Shown here in pieces: positions 44,034-52,201 of a stretch of DNA of 64,000 bases. Location of the stretch: positions 2,845,943-2,909,942 of the forward strand of contig NC_007626.1 of NCBI RefSeq assembly GCF_000009985.1, given 5' to 3'. Numbering within the stretch: the stretch's first letter is position 1; each line of letters opens with the position of its first letter. The position numbers were made by a program, and so were the translations under genes. Under the pieces are notes generated by a model, which was not told the origin of the DNA, did no database searches, and saw nothing but the letters and a program-made list of their open reading frames with translations. Source of the stretch: Paramagnetospirillum magneticum AMB-1 (lineage in GTDB: Bacteria; Pseudomonadota; Alphaproteobacteria; Rhodospirillales; Magnetospirillaceae).

Positions 44034-44456
44034 TCAGCCCACCTTGACGCCGGATTCCTCGAACATCACCCGGGCGGTGTCGAATTCCTCGGCGGGCATG
44101 GAGGTGGTGCCGTCGCCCACATGGATCTCGGCCACCCCGGCCTGGATCAGCGAGCGGGCGCAGCGCGAACAGGGGTAATGGGTGACATAGACCGTGCAGC
44201 CCTTGAGGCTGACCCCCACCCGGGCGGCATGAGCCACCAGATTCTCCTCGGCATGCGAGGTCCACAGATACTTGGCCGGGCGCTCCATGCGTTCGGGCCG
44301 GTCCTCGACCCCACGCGGCAGGCCGTTATAGCCGGTGGCGCGGATCTCGCCGTCCGGTCCCACCGCCACGGCGCCCACCTGGGTGCTGGGGTCCTTGGAC
44401 TTGCTGGCGGCGTGCTTGGCGAAGCCCATGAAGTAGTCATACCAGGCCATGGTCAT
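44034..44456 (-). CDS. Deoxycytidylate (dCMP) deaminase-type zinc enzyme
   Basis: 140 aa. Zinc-binding and catalytic motifs of the CDA fold are seen: TSHAEENLVAHAA (HAE) and THYPCSRCARSLI (PCxxC). The early block DPSTQVGAVAV and ATGYNGLPRG are typical of dCMP deaminases, which make dUMP for thymidylate synthesis. It begins five bases after the hemN stop on the same strand, so the two are probably co-transcribed. Confidence 0.9.
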   Translation of the reverse strand: MTMAWYDYFMGFAKHAASKSKDPSTQVGAVAVGPDGEIRATGYNGLPRGVEDRPERMERPAKYLWTSHAEENLVAHAARVGVSLKGCTVYVTHYPCSRCARSLIQAGVAEIHVGDGTTSMPAEEFDTARVMFEESGVKVG

Positions 44457-44461
44457 GATGC

Positions 44462-45817
44462 TCAGACCGCCTTCGAATGTCGCTGTTCGCCCGCCTTGAG
44501 GTAGCGGTCGAAGGCGGCGCAGACGGCGCGGACCAGGGTGCGGCCCTCGTCGGTGACATGGATGCGGTGGCCCTGGACCTCCACCAGCCCATCGGCCTGC
44601 AGGGGAGCCAGCGAGGCCAGCTCGGCGGCGAAATGCGAACCGTCGGAACCGTGACGGCCGGCGACCACGTCCAGATCGATCTCCAGATCGCACATCAGCC
44701 GCTCGATGATCTCGCGCCGCAGAATATCGTCGGCGGTAATGGCGACGCCCCGCGAAATGGCCAGCTTGCCCTCGGCGATGGAGCGCTGGTAGGCGTGCAC
44801 TTCGCCGTCATTGACCACATAGCCCTGGGGCAGCGAGCCGATGCCCGACGCCCCAAAGCCGATCAGGGTGGTGGCGGAATCGGTGGTGTAGCCCTGGAAG
44901 TTGCGGTGCAGCCGCTTTTCCCGCAGCGCGATGGCCATGGCGTCGTCGGGGGCGGCGAAGTGATCGAGGCCGATCTGGACATAGCCCAGGGTCTCTGTCA
45001 GCAGCCGGCAGCCCTGCTCATACTGCTGCCAGCGGGTCTCGGTATCGGGCAGGGTCTCTTCGGGGATCAGGCGCTGATGCTTCTTCATCCACGGCACATG
45101 GGCATAGCCGAACAGCGCCACCCGGCGGGGCCTGAAGCCCCTCACCGCCTTGTCGATGGTGGCCAGCAGACCATCGAGGGTCTGATGCGGCAGGCCGTAG
45201 ATCAGGTCGATATTGACCTCGGGCACGCCATACTTGCCCAGCCACTCCACCACCCGCTCGGTGACCTCGTAAGGCTGGATGCGGTTGATGGCCTGCTGCA
45301 CCTTATCGTCCAGGTCCTGCACGCCGATGGAGGCGCGGGTCACCCCCGCCCCGGCCATGGCCTTGACATAGGCTTCGTCGGCGGTGCGCGGGTCCAGCTC
45401 CACCGCCACCTCGGCATCGGGCTTCAGGATGAAGTGGCTCTTCAGCAGGTCGATGGTGCGGACGAAATCCTCGGACGACAGGATGGTGGGCGAGCCGCCG
45501 CCGAAATGGACATGCCGCGCCGTCATGCGGGTGGGCAGCGCCTCGGCCACCAGTTCCACCTCGCGCCACAGGGCGTCCATATAGGCGGCGACGGGGGCGT
45601 AGCGCTTGGTGATCTTGGTGTGGCAGCCGCAGAACCAGCACATCTCGGCGCAAAAGGCGATGTGGAGGTAAAGCGACAGCTCCAGCTTGGGGTCGATCGC
45701 CCCCAGCCAGCCCCGATAGGTCTCGCCCGTCACGCCCGGATGGAAATGGGGCGCGGTGGGATAGGAGGTGTAGCGGGGAACGCGAAGGTCATACTTGGCC
45801 GCAAGATCGGGGCGCAT
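44462..45817 (-). CDS. hemN: Oxygen-independent coproporphyrinogen III dehydrogenase
   Basis: 451 aa from MRPDLAAKYD. Radical-SAM cysteines occur in FCAEMCWFCGC (CxxxCxxC followed by Cys), then HFGGGSPTILS and the C-terminal substrate-binding domain with NFQGYTTDSATTLIGFGASGIGS, typical of true HemN rather than HemW. It makes protoporphyrinogen precursors without oxygen, needed for the many c-type cytochromes of nitrate respiration. I see no clear Fnr site in its 266-bp upstream gap. Confidence 0.95.
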   Translation of the reverse strand: MRPDLAAKYDLRVPRYTSYPTAPHFHPGVTGETYRGWLGAIDPKLELSLYLHIAFCAEMCWFCGCHTKITKRYAPVAAYMDALWREVELVAEALPTRMTARHVHFGGGSPTILSSEDFVRTIDLLKSHFILKPDAEVAVELDPRTADEAYVKAMAGAGVTRASIGVQDLDDKVQQAINRIQPYEVTERVVEWLGKYGVPEVNIDLIYGLPHQTLDGLLATIDKAVRGFRPRRVALFGYAHVPWMKKHQRLIPEETLPDTETRWQQYEQGCRLLTETLGYVQIGLDHFAAPDDAMAIALREKRLHRNFQGYTTDSATTLIGFGASGIGSLPQGYVVNDGEVHAYQRSIAEGKLAISRGVAITADDILRREIIERLMCDLEIDLDVVAGRHGSDGSHFAAELASLAPLQADGLVEVQGHRIHVTDEGRTLVRAVCAAFDRYLKAGEQRHSKAV

Positions 45818-45958
45818 CTGAGGTATCCCGGAAAATTCGGCTGGAACCCTACTCCCAGCGCCCCGCCATTGGCAACACCGGGCGGCGTGTGGGTATTCGG
45901 CCAGCCCTAAATGGCTGCGGAAAAATCCCGCTTCGCGGCTGGGCACCCGCCCAGACCC

Positions 45959-46071
45959 GTTCGGAGGCGCAGCCTCCGAACCACCAGCATTCTTATCTCA
46001 AGAAATAAAAAAAGCCGAAGGGTTCGGGAAGCTGTACTTCCCGGTCGGGGGATCGGGGGCAAAGCCCCCGA
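45959..46071. repeat. Palindrome cluster between hemN and the orphan gene
   Basis: GTTCGGAGGC-GCA-GCCTCCGAAC (45959-45981) is a perfect 10-bp hairpin; TCGGGGGC-AAA-GCCCCCGA (46053-46071) is a perfect 8-bp hairpin. Between them lie AAATAAAAAAAG and GGGTTCGGGA, which again carries the GGGTTCGGG core found at 20734 and 31511. For the minus-strand orphan this is not downstream but for hemN it is upstream; it ends transcription of the orphan gene at 46084. Confidence 0.6.
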
Positions 46072-46083
46072 AGTGGAGCCCTG

Positions 46084-46857
46084 CTAAATGGCGCAGGTCG
46101 CCAGATTGACCAGGAAAGCACCGATCAGGTGATGGGGATCAGCCCCGAATTCTCTCTGGAACGCCACTTCGTCCTTGCGATCCAGGTTCTGCAACGGGTC
46201 GAACATGGCGTGAAAGAACAGGCAGAACTCGCGCTCGCCGAACTGGATGGGATCGTCGTAGGGGCTGTGCTCCTTGGTGACGAAGGCGTTCGACGCCAGG
46301 CTGACCGTGGTGGGACGGTACTGCATCAGCTTGATGAACCAGTCCTTGCGCAGGTCATAGCGCTTGAACGAGGCGGAAATCTTTACCAGGACATGCCACA
46401 GGATGAGCTTGGCCTCGGGATCGTCATAGAAGATGTCCCAGGTGAAGTGATCCCCCTTCTCCTCCTTCAACTGGGTGACCAGGGCACCGCAACGCTCGGC
46501 GGCGATGGCCTCCTCGTCGCCGAGAACCATGTGCAGGAACGAGAAGATGTTCGGCACCAGCACCCGGTCCAGCTTTTCCTCGGAAAACAGCCCGGACAAC
46601 GGATGCAGCATCAGCCGCCCGAAAGCATTGGTGCGCCGCTGCTCGATGCTTTCGCCTTCCACCACTTCCATCAGTTCGCGGTAGGAGCGGCGGTAGAAAT
46701 CGTCGAACGCCGTGGACTCCTTCAGTTCGGCCACCAGGGCCTCGAGAGTGCGCATGTCGATGGCGTGGCCGTGCAGCGCCTGCTCGGCCGCCCGGGTCAA
46801 GGCGTCCAGCACGACATTGGTCGTCTTGCGCAGATGTTCAGGTCCACGGCCCGTCAT
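46084..46857 (-). CDS. Conserved-looking protein of unknown function
   Basis: 257 aa, soluble, rich in helices and aromatic residues (HFTWDIFYDDPEAKLILWHVL, REFCLFFHAMFDPLQ). No signal peptide, cysteine cluster or nucleotide-binding motif is visible. It has host-like codon use and a clean start, so it is a real gene. It stands alone, divergent from the RNase T2 gene, which shares its upstream region. I do not recognise the family. Confidence 0.75.
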   Translation of the reverse strand: MTGRGPEHLRKTTNVVLDALTRAAEQALHGHAIDMRTLEALVAELKESTAFDDFYRRSYRELMEVVEGESIEQRRTNAFGRLMLHPLSGLFSEEKLDRVLVPNIFSFLHMVLGDEEAIAAERCGALVTQLKEEKGDHFTWDIFYDDPEAKLILWHVLVKISASFKRYDLRKDWFIKLMQYRPTTVSLASNAFVTKEHSPYDDPIQFGEREFCLFFHAMFDPLQNLDRKDEVAFQREFGADPHHLIGAFLVNLATCAI

Positions 46858-47021
46858 CGCTCACCTCGGTAATTCTCTGACTCCTCACGGTATCATTCAT
46901 TCCTTAAGAATGTAATTCCCGCCCCCGGGCCTTTCCAGACGGCTTGAAGAGATGGACGACACCACTTTCTTTCAGTAGATTTTTGCAACAAAATAAAAAC
47001 TTTAAAGGGGGAAACGTGATC

Positions 47022-47660
47022 ATGAAGACGGTTTTCATCGGTGGCTTGATCGCGGCATTTCTGGCCGCCGGCGCCGCGCAGGCCGACCAATGCGGCCCGG
47101 CCCGCGGCCAGCCCGGCAGCTTCGACTACTACCTGATGAGCCTGTCCTGGGCACCCAGCTACTGCGCCACGACCTCCGGGCGGGCGAACGCCCAGGAATG
47201 CGGCCCCGGCACCAGCTACGGCTTCGTCGTCCATGGCTTGTGGCCACAATACGCTTCGGGTCAATGGCCGCAATGCTGCCAGGCGGTGGCGGCGGTCAAG
47301 CCCTCGGCGGTGCTCGACAGGCTCTCCCGGGTGATGATCGGCTCCAGCCTGATCTCCCACGAATGGGAGAAGCACGGCTCGTGCGTGACCAGCCAGCAGG
47401 ACGAATATTTCGGCAAGATCGATCAGGTGGTGACGGCGCTTGGCCTGGCGCCCCAGGTCCCAGGCACCGGCCTCGACCGGATCAAGGTCTCGGCCCTGAA
47501 GCAGAACTGGGCGGTCCCGGCCCAGTCCATCACCGTTCAGTGCAAGGGGCGCAAGCTGACCGAGGTCCGTATCTGCCTGGACAAGACACTCTCGCCCATG
47601 CCCTGCCCCGCCAAGGAGGTCGAAAGCGACAATTGCCCGGGAACGGTCAGCCTACACTGA
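47022..47660 (+). CDS. Secreted ribonuclease T2
   Basis: 212 aa. Signal peptide (residues 1-21, cleavage after AQA) and both active-site blocks: CAS I FVVHGLWPQY and CAS II SHEWEKHGSC with catalytic His residues. Ten or so cysteines suggest several disulfides. It is a periplasmic or extracellular endonuclease that cleaves single-stranded RNA through 2',3'-cyclic phosphates, useful for nucleotide scavenging. AAAGGGGGAAA lies before the start. Its 3' end overlaps the convergent hydrolase gene by nine bases. Confidence 0.92.
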   Translation: MKTVFIGGLIAAFLAAGAAQADQCGPARGQPGSFDYYLMSLSWAPSYCATTSGRANAQECGPGTSYGFVVHGLWPQYASGQWPQCCQAVAAVKPSAVLDRLSRVMIGSSLISHEWEKHGSCVTSQQDEYFGKIDQVVTALGLAPQVPGTGLDRIKVSALKQNWAVPAQSITVQCKGRKLTEVRICLDKTLSPMPCPAKEVESDNCPGTVSLH

Positions 47661-48347
47661 CAGCCAGGCCCGCAGCTCGGCGCTGACCGCGTCGGGTTGC
47701 TCCAGGGGCGACAGATGGCCGCAATGGGCAATGGTCGCCCGCCGCGCCCCCTTGATCAGGGCCGCCATCTCGTCGTGACGATCCGGCGGCGTCAGGGTGT
47801 CCTCGGCGCCGCACAGTACCAGGGTCGGACAAGCGATCGCCGCCAGCGAATCCCGGGAATCCGGCCGCGCCATGATGGCGGCCTGCTGGCGGGCGAAGGC
47901 CTGCGCCCCCACCGCCCGCGCCATGTCCTTGGCCAGGGCAGTGATGGCCGCGTCCGCCAAATGATCGGGGTGCAGCAACAGCGGCAGCATGGTCGGCATG
48001 ATCTTGTCAAAACCGCCCGAACGGGCCAGTTCGACCGCATCCCGGCGCCGCTGGGTCTGTTCCGGCAGGTCCGGCCGCGCGGTGGTGTCGAGCAGGGCAA
48101 GCCGCTCCACCCGTCCCGGCGCCCGGCGCATGATCTCCAGGGCCACATAGCCACCCATGGACAATCCGGCCAGGGCGAAACGCTCGGGCGCGGCGCCCAG
48201 CACCCGCTCGGCCATGGCGCCCAGGGACTCGTCCAAGGTCAGGTCGGCGACCAACACCTCGACCTCTCCCCCCAGGGCGGCGGCCTGCCGCAACCACAGG
48301 CGGTGGTCGTTGAGCAGGCCGGGCAGCAGGACGAGGCCGCGGCTCAT
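47652..48347 (-). CDS. Alpha/beta hydrolase
   Basis: 231 aa. LLPGLLNDHRLWLRQ is the oxyanion-hole region, LAGLSMGGYVALE the nucleophile elbow (GLSMGG, Ser), CGAEDTLTPPDRH the acid and IAHCGHLSPLEQPD the catalytic His. The family includes esterases and BioH-like enzymes; specificity unknown. Its start overlaps the stop of a 32-aa membrane protein by four bases, showing co-expression. Confidence 0.85.
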   Translation of the reverse strand: MSRGLVLLPGLLNDHRLWLRQAAALGGEVEVLVADLTLDESLGAMAERVLGAAPERFALAGLSMGGYVALEIMRRAPGRVERLALLDTTARPDLPEQTQRRRDAVELARSGGFDKIMPTMLPLLLHPDHLADAAITALAKDMARAVGAQAFARQQAAIMARPDSRDSLAAIACPTLVLCGAEDTLTPPDRHDEMAALIKGARRATIAHCGHLSPLEQPDAVSAELRAWLSV

Positions 48348-48442
48348 CCGGCGAACTTGCGGATCAGCCAGGACACGCCGAAGCCCAGGCCGATCCAGAA
48401 GCCGTAAACCATCACGTTGTCGAGGAAGGCATCCATATTCAT
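48344..48442 (-). CDS. 32-residue single-span membrane protein
   Basis: MNMDAFLDNVMVYGFWIGLG followed by FGVSWLIRKFAG: one hydrophobic helix with an acidic N-terminus and basic C-terminus, so likely N-out or re-entrant in the inner membrane. AGGAG lies nine bases before the ATG. Its stop overlaps the hydrolase start (ATGA at 48344-48347), and it begins 14 bp after the thiG stop, so it is well placed as a real small gene. Function unknown. Confidence 0.65.
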   Translation of the reverse strand: MNMDAFLDNVMVYGFWIGLGFGVSWLIRKFAG

Positions 48443-48455
48443 GGCAACAATCTCC

Positions 48456-49430
48456 TCAGATCAGGCCGGAGGTGGGCGAGGACGGGTCGGCATAGCTCTT
48501 CTTCGGCATGCGCCCGGCCAGATAGGACAGCCGCCCGGCCTCGATGGCCAGCTTCATGGCGCGGGCCATGCGGATGGGATCCTTGGCATGGGCGATGGCG
48601 GTGTTCATCAGCACGCCGTCACAGCCCAGTTCCATGGCCAGGGCCGCGTCCGAGGCGGTGCCCACGCCGGCGTCAACCAGCACCGGAACCTTCACGGTAT
48701 CCTTAATGATGCGGATGGTGGTGGGGTTGAGAATGCCCAGGCCCGAGCCGATCAGCGAGCCCAGGGGCATGATGGCGACGCAGCCCATGTCTTCCAGCAT
48801 CTTGGCCTGGATGGGATCGTCGGAACAGTAGACCATGACCTCGAAGCCGTCCTTGATCAGCGCCTCGGCGGCCTTCAGGGTCTCGGGCATATTGGGGTAA
48901 AGGGTGGTCTGGTCGCCCAGCACTTCCAACTTGACCAGGTTCCAGCCGCCCGCCTCGCGCGCCAGACGCAGGGTGCGCACCGAATCGTCGGCGGTGTAGC
49001 AGCCGGCCGTGTTGGGCAGGAAAGTGTATTTCTTGGGGCTGACGTAATCCACCAGCATGGGCTTGGAGGGGTCCGAGAGGTTGACCCGGCGCACCGCCAC
49101 GGTGACGATCTCGGCGCCCGACGCCTCGATGGCCAGGGCGGTTTCCTCGAAATCCTTGTACTTGCCGGTGCCCACCAGCAGGCGGGAATTGAAGGTCTTG
49201 CCGGCCACGGTGAAGGAATCGGCCTGGTCCGAGCCGCCACCGATAAAGGCGACGATTTCCAGCTTGTCGCCGTCATTCACCGCCACCTGGGCGTATGAGG
49301 ATTTGGGAACGATCTCCAGATTGCGCTCCACCGCCACCTTGCGGGAATCCACGCCCAATTCGCCCAACAGGGCCTCGACGGTCATGGAGGCGGAGAAGTT
49401 CCGCTCCTCGCCATTGATCACCAGCTTCAT
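48456..49430 (-). CDS. thiG: Fused ThiS-ThiG, sulfur carrier plus thiazole synthase
   Basis: 324 aa. Residues 1-66 are a ThiS domain (MKLVINGEERNF ... DKLEIVAFIGGG) whose terminal Gly-Gly is followed directly by ThiG (FNSRLLVGTGKYKDFEETALAIEASG). ThiG makes the thiazole phosphate of thiamin from deoxyxylulose phosphate, dehydroglycine and ThiS-thiocarboxylate; the Schiff-base Lys is expected in VKLEVLGD. Since ThiS needs a free C-terminal Gly for sulfur loading, the fusion must be processed or work differently. Start chosen at MKLVING; no THI-box riboswitch is visible upstream. Confidence 0.93.
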   Translation of the reverse strand: MKLVINGEERNFSASMTVEALLGELGVDSRKVAVERNLEIVPKSSYAQVAVNDGDKLEIVAFIGGGSDQADSFTVAGKTFNSRLLVGTGKYKDFEETALAIEASGAEIVTVAVRRVNLSDPSKPMLVDYVSPKKYTFLPNTAGCYTADDSVRTLRLAREAGGWNLVKLEVLGDQTTLYPNMPETLKAAEALIKDGFEVMVYCSDDPIQAKMLEDMGCVAIMPLGSLIGSGLGILNPTTIRIIKDTVKVPVLVDAGVGTASDAALAMELGCDGVLMNTAIAHAKDPIRMARAMKLAIEAGRLSYLAGRMPKKSYADPSSPTSGLI

Positions 49431-49567
49431 GAATGATGTCCCTGCTGCCTGAGGGGTCTTCCAAGCCCCCTCCCAATTCAAGCCTGAAACATGGCACCGA
49501 GCCGGCCGCGAGGCAATCCCCCGGCGAGAGAGCCGCTATTTTCCCGCCTGGAATTGCACACACCTTT

Positions 49568-49613
49568 TAGTGCGCAGATGCGAATAAACATCTTTCATTC
49601 ATTGTTCGCACTA
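49568..49613. promoter_or_regulatory. Inverted repeat in the divergent thiG / membrane-orphan promoter region
   Basis: TAGTGCG (49568-49574) and CGCACTA (49607-49613) are exact inverted copies 32 nt apart, with AGATG/CATCT nested inside. The region is AT-rich and lies 44 bp before the ATG of the membrane orphan. It could be a leader hairpin or an operator pair. Confidence 0.3.
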
Positions 49614-49656
49614 GCAATTGCCGCTTTAATACGGGAATTGAAAGAAGGGGGCAGGA

Positions 49657-50856
49657 ATGGAGACCACGGAGACGAAACGCATCGGCCATGTGGCCGGCTC
49701 GATGGCTTGGCTGTGTCTGCTTTACGGTGCGCTGCTCTACGTGACGGTCGGCGCCCTTGGGGTCAGTGAACTGACCCGGCGCATCGGCTCGGATTCGGCC
49801 AACATCATCCACATGATCGAGGTTGCCCGCGACATCCGCACCGAGGAATCCGCCAATCTGCACCGCGACGAGGCCCAATTGAGGGTCAGGGAGGAATTGC
49901 TGGACCACGCCATCGGCAGTTTCCGCGATTTCGGAGTAGCCCAGGGGCTGGCGCTTCAGGATCTGCAGCCGATCATCGACCGGCAGGATCTGGCGCCCAG
50001 GCTGTCCACCATTCTCAACAAGCCGGTGGACATGGAGACCGAGAAGCAATGGGCGACGGTGGTGATGGGCGCCATGATGCAACTGCAGCTCGACATCCGC
50101 CAGTTGCGCAAGGCCATCGACGACCGGCACGCGGTGCTGCGATCGAGCTGGTCGGCCCATGCCCAGGTGCAAGCGGAAGCAAAGCGCTTCGACATCGACC
50201 CCGTCATGGTCGATCGGGCGGCGGGAACGGCCACCACGTTGCAACAGCTCGGCTATGCCGCCCTGTTCGCGCTGCCCACCGAAATCCTCACCCTGCTGCT
50301 GGCCCTGTCCATGGGGGCGCTGGGCAGCACGCTCCACATCACCAAGACCCTGCTCACCCCGGGCGAGGGGCAATGCCTGTCCTACTATTTCATTCGCCCG
50401 TTTCAGGGCATGGTCACTTCCCTAGTGGTCTTCGTGCTGCTGAAAGCGGGACAGCTGACCATCTCGGCGGGGGATGCCGACAACCTCAACATCTTCTTCG
50501 TGTCCTTCGCCGGCATCGCCTCGGGCCTGCTGGCCGAGGAGGCCTACCGCATGATCCGCAAGGCCGGCGCCGGCATCATCAAGACCGACGACGCCGAGGC
50601 GCGCTGGGCCTTCAAGCTGAAGGCGGCCATGGACTCCGCCTCGACCACCCCCGAGAGGCTGGCGGCGGGCATCGGCTCAGCCCTGGCCGAGGTGGAATCC
50701 TGGATCAGCGAGGCGCAGCCGGTCCCGCCGCTTCAGCAACGCCTGATCGCCGCCTGGCTTCACGTTCCGGAGCGGGAATTGTTCACCTCCCAGCCGCCGG
50801 AAGACGAGTCGCCTCCCTCCACCGAAGCGGCACCCGCCCCCTCCATGCCTTCGTAG
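49657..50856 (+). CDS. Membrane protein of unknown function
   Basis: 399 aa. One transmembrane helix at about 14-36 is followed by a 170-residue periplasmic helical region (MIEVARDIRTEESANLHRDEAQLRVREELL), then three hydrophobic segments (about 207-228, 250-270, 280-300) and a cytoplasmic tail of about 90 residues ending in a Pro/Ser/Glu-rich stretch. Layout resembles a sensory or gating membrane protein, but no signalling domain is present. AAGAAGGGGGCAGGA precedes the start. I do not recognise the family. Confidence 0.8.
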   Translation: METTETKRIGHVAGSMAWLCLLYGALLYVTVGALGVSELTRRIGSDSANIIHMIEVARDIRTEESANLHRDEAQLRVREELLDHAIGSFRDFGVAQGLALQDLQPIIDRQDLAPRLSTILNKPVDMETEKQWATVVMGAMMQLQLDIRQLRKAIDDRHAVLRSSWSAHAQVQAEAKRFDIDPVMVDRAAGTATTLQQLGYAALFALPTEILTLLLALSMGALGSTLHITKTLLTPGEGQCLSYYFIRPFQGMVTSLVVFVLLKAGQLTISAGDADNLNIFFVSFAGIASGLLAEEAYRMIRKAGAGIIKTDDAEARWAFKLKAAMDSASTTPERLAAGIGSALAEVESWISEAQPVPPLQQRLIAAWLHVPERELFTSQPPEDESPPSTEAAPAPSMPS

Positions 50857-50893
50857 ACCCGACGCCGGCGCAACAAGGCCCCAGCGGCTTGAT

Positions 50894-52201
50894 CTAGATT
50901 CGAATGGGGGGATGCCGGGGCAAGGTGAAGCACAGGACGACGCCGTCCCCGGCTCCATCCTCGACCCACAGGGCGCCCCCCAGCAGAAAGGCCATCAGGC
51001 GGGCGGCGGCAAGGCCGGGACGCATCTCGCCCCCGTCGCCATGGACCAGAAGCTGGAACATGCGGTCCCGGTCACGCTCGGCCAGGGGCAGGCCGTCGTC
51101 GGCCAGACGAATCTCCCAGTCGCCGCTCAGGGCAAAAGCCTGGATATGGACCTTTGGCGTGCAGCCGGGTCGGCCGTGCCGGGCCATGTGAGCCAGCAGA
51201 TCAGCCACCAGGTCGGCCAGCATTTCGGCATCGGCGGTCAAAATGGGCAGGTCGCCCCACTCCACCACCACCGCCGAGTCCAGGCGCCGCACCGCCACCT
51301 TGACCGCATCCTCCAGCGCCACGGGCGTGGGCGACATGCTGCGCTCGCGCAGGCCAAGATAGGCGGACAAGGCCTTCAACTGCGTCTGCATGCGGATCAC
51401 GCCGGACTTGAGAAAGTCCACATAGCCCCCGGCCTCGTCCCCCTTGCCCCCGGCCTCGTGCCAGCGCACCAGCAACTGGGAATAGGACAGGACGGTCCGC
51501 AGCGGCTCGCGCAGGTGGTGAGTCGTCAACTGGGCCACGTGGGTGATGTCCTGGGTGGCCATGGTCAGGTGGACCGACTGGGCCGCCAGCAATTGCCGGG
51601 TCTCCTCCAGTTCCCGAATGCGCCGCCCCAGGCTGTCCGTGGTGTCCTCGATGACGGAAAGCGACTGGTCCAGGGCCTTGCGGCCCACCATGCGGACCAG
51701 CAGCAGCAGCAGCGCCATGGACCCCAGCCCCAGCGAGCCGGACAGCAGGGCCGGCCGCAGGGCCTCGTCCAGGGGCACGGTCATTACCACCCGCCCCACC
51801 GGCCGCCGGCCATCGGTGACCACGTCCTCGATCTCGAGGTTGAAGCGCCCGACCACTCCCTGCACCGGAAACTCGTTGACCTCGCCCATGGCATTGATGA
51901 ACGCCAGGCGCGACGGGGGGTTGGTCCCGCCACGCATGACCCCGGCCACCACCGAGGGCAGGCGTACCCCCTCGAACTCCCAGATATCCAGGTTGGCGGC
52001 CACGAAGGACGAGATGCGGTCGGCCACCAGGCCGAGCCTGATTTCCGCTTCCAGCCGGGCCTCGTTGTGGCGCTGCCAGACCTCGGCGGCGGGAATGACG
52101 AACAGCCACAGGAACGCCACCCCGGCAAGTCCCAGCGTGAACATCCGCCGGACCCGGGCAACCGACTGGACGACCGCCTTCCCCGCCTGGATGCTCTGCA
52201 T
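50894..52201 (-). CDS. Sensor histidine kinase with a degenerate ATPase domain
   Basis: 435 aa. TM1 at about 20-40, a periplasmic sensor segment to about 150, TM2 at about 158-178, a coiled coil, and a phytochrome-type HisKA motif THHLREPLRTVLSYSQLL. The C-terminal HATPase part is weak: the N-box position reads LVADLLAHMARHG without the usual Asn, and the G1 box reads LADDGLPL. Kinase activity is therefore doubtful; it may act as phosphatase or pseudokinase. It starts directly after the stop of a periplasmic binding protein gene, the likely sensory partner. Confidence 0.8.
   Translation of the reverse strand: MQSIQAGKAVVQSVARVRRMFTLGLAGVAFLWLFVIPAAEVWQRHNEARLEAEIRLGLVADRISSFVAANLDIWEFEGVRLPSVVAGVMRGGTNPPSRLAFINAMGEVNEFPVQGVVGRFNLEIEDVVTDGRRPVGRVVMTVPLDEALRPALLSGSLGLGSMALLLLLVRMVGRKALDQSLSVIEDTTDSLGRRIRELEETRQLLAAQSVHLTMATQDITHVAQLTTHHLREPLRTVLSYSQLLVRWHEAGGKGDEAGGYVDFLKSGVIRMQTQLKALSAYLGLRERSMSPTPVALEDAVKVAVRRLDSAVVVEWGDLPILTADAEMLADLVADLLAHMARHGRPGCTPKVHIQAFALSGDWEIRLADDGLPLAERDRDRMFQLLVHGDGGEMRPGLAAARLMAFLLGGALWVEDGAGDGVVLCFTLPRHPPIRI

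Noticed and set aside
49431..49656. THI-box (TPP) riboswitch upstream of thiG
   Set aside because: No CTGAGA or ACCTGATCTGG-like blocks are present on the minus strand.
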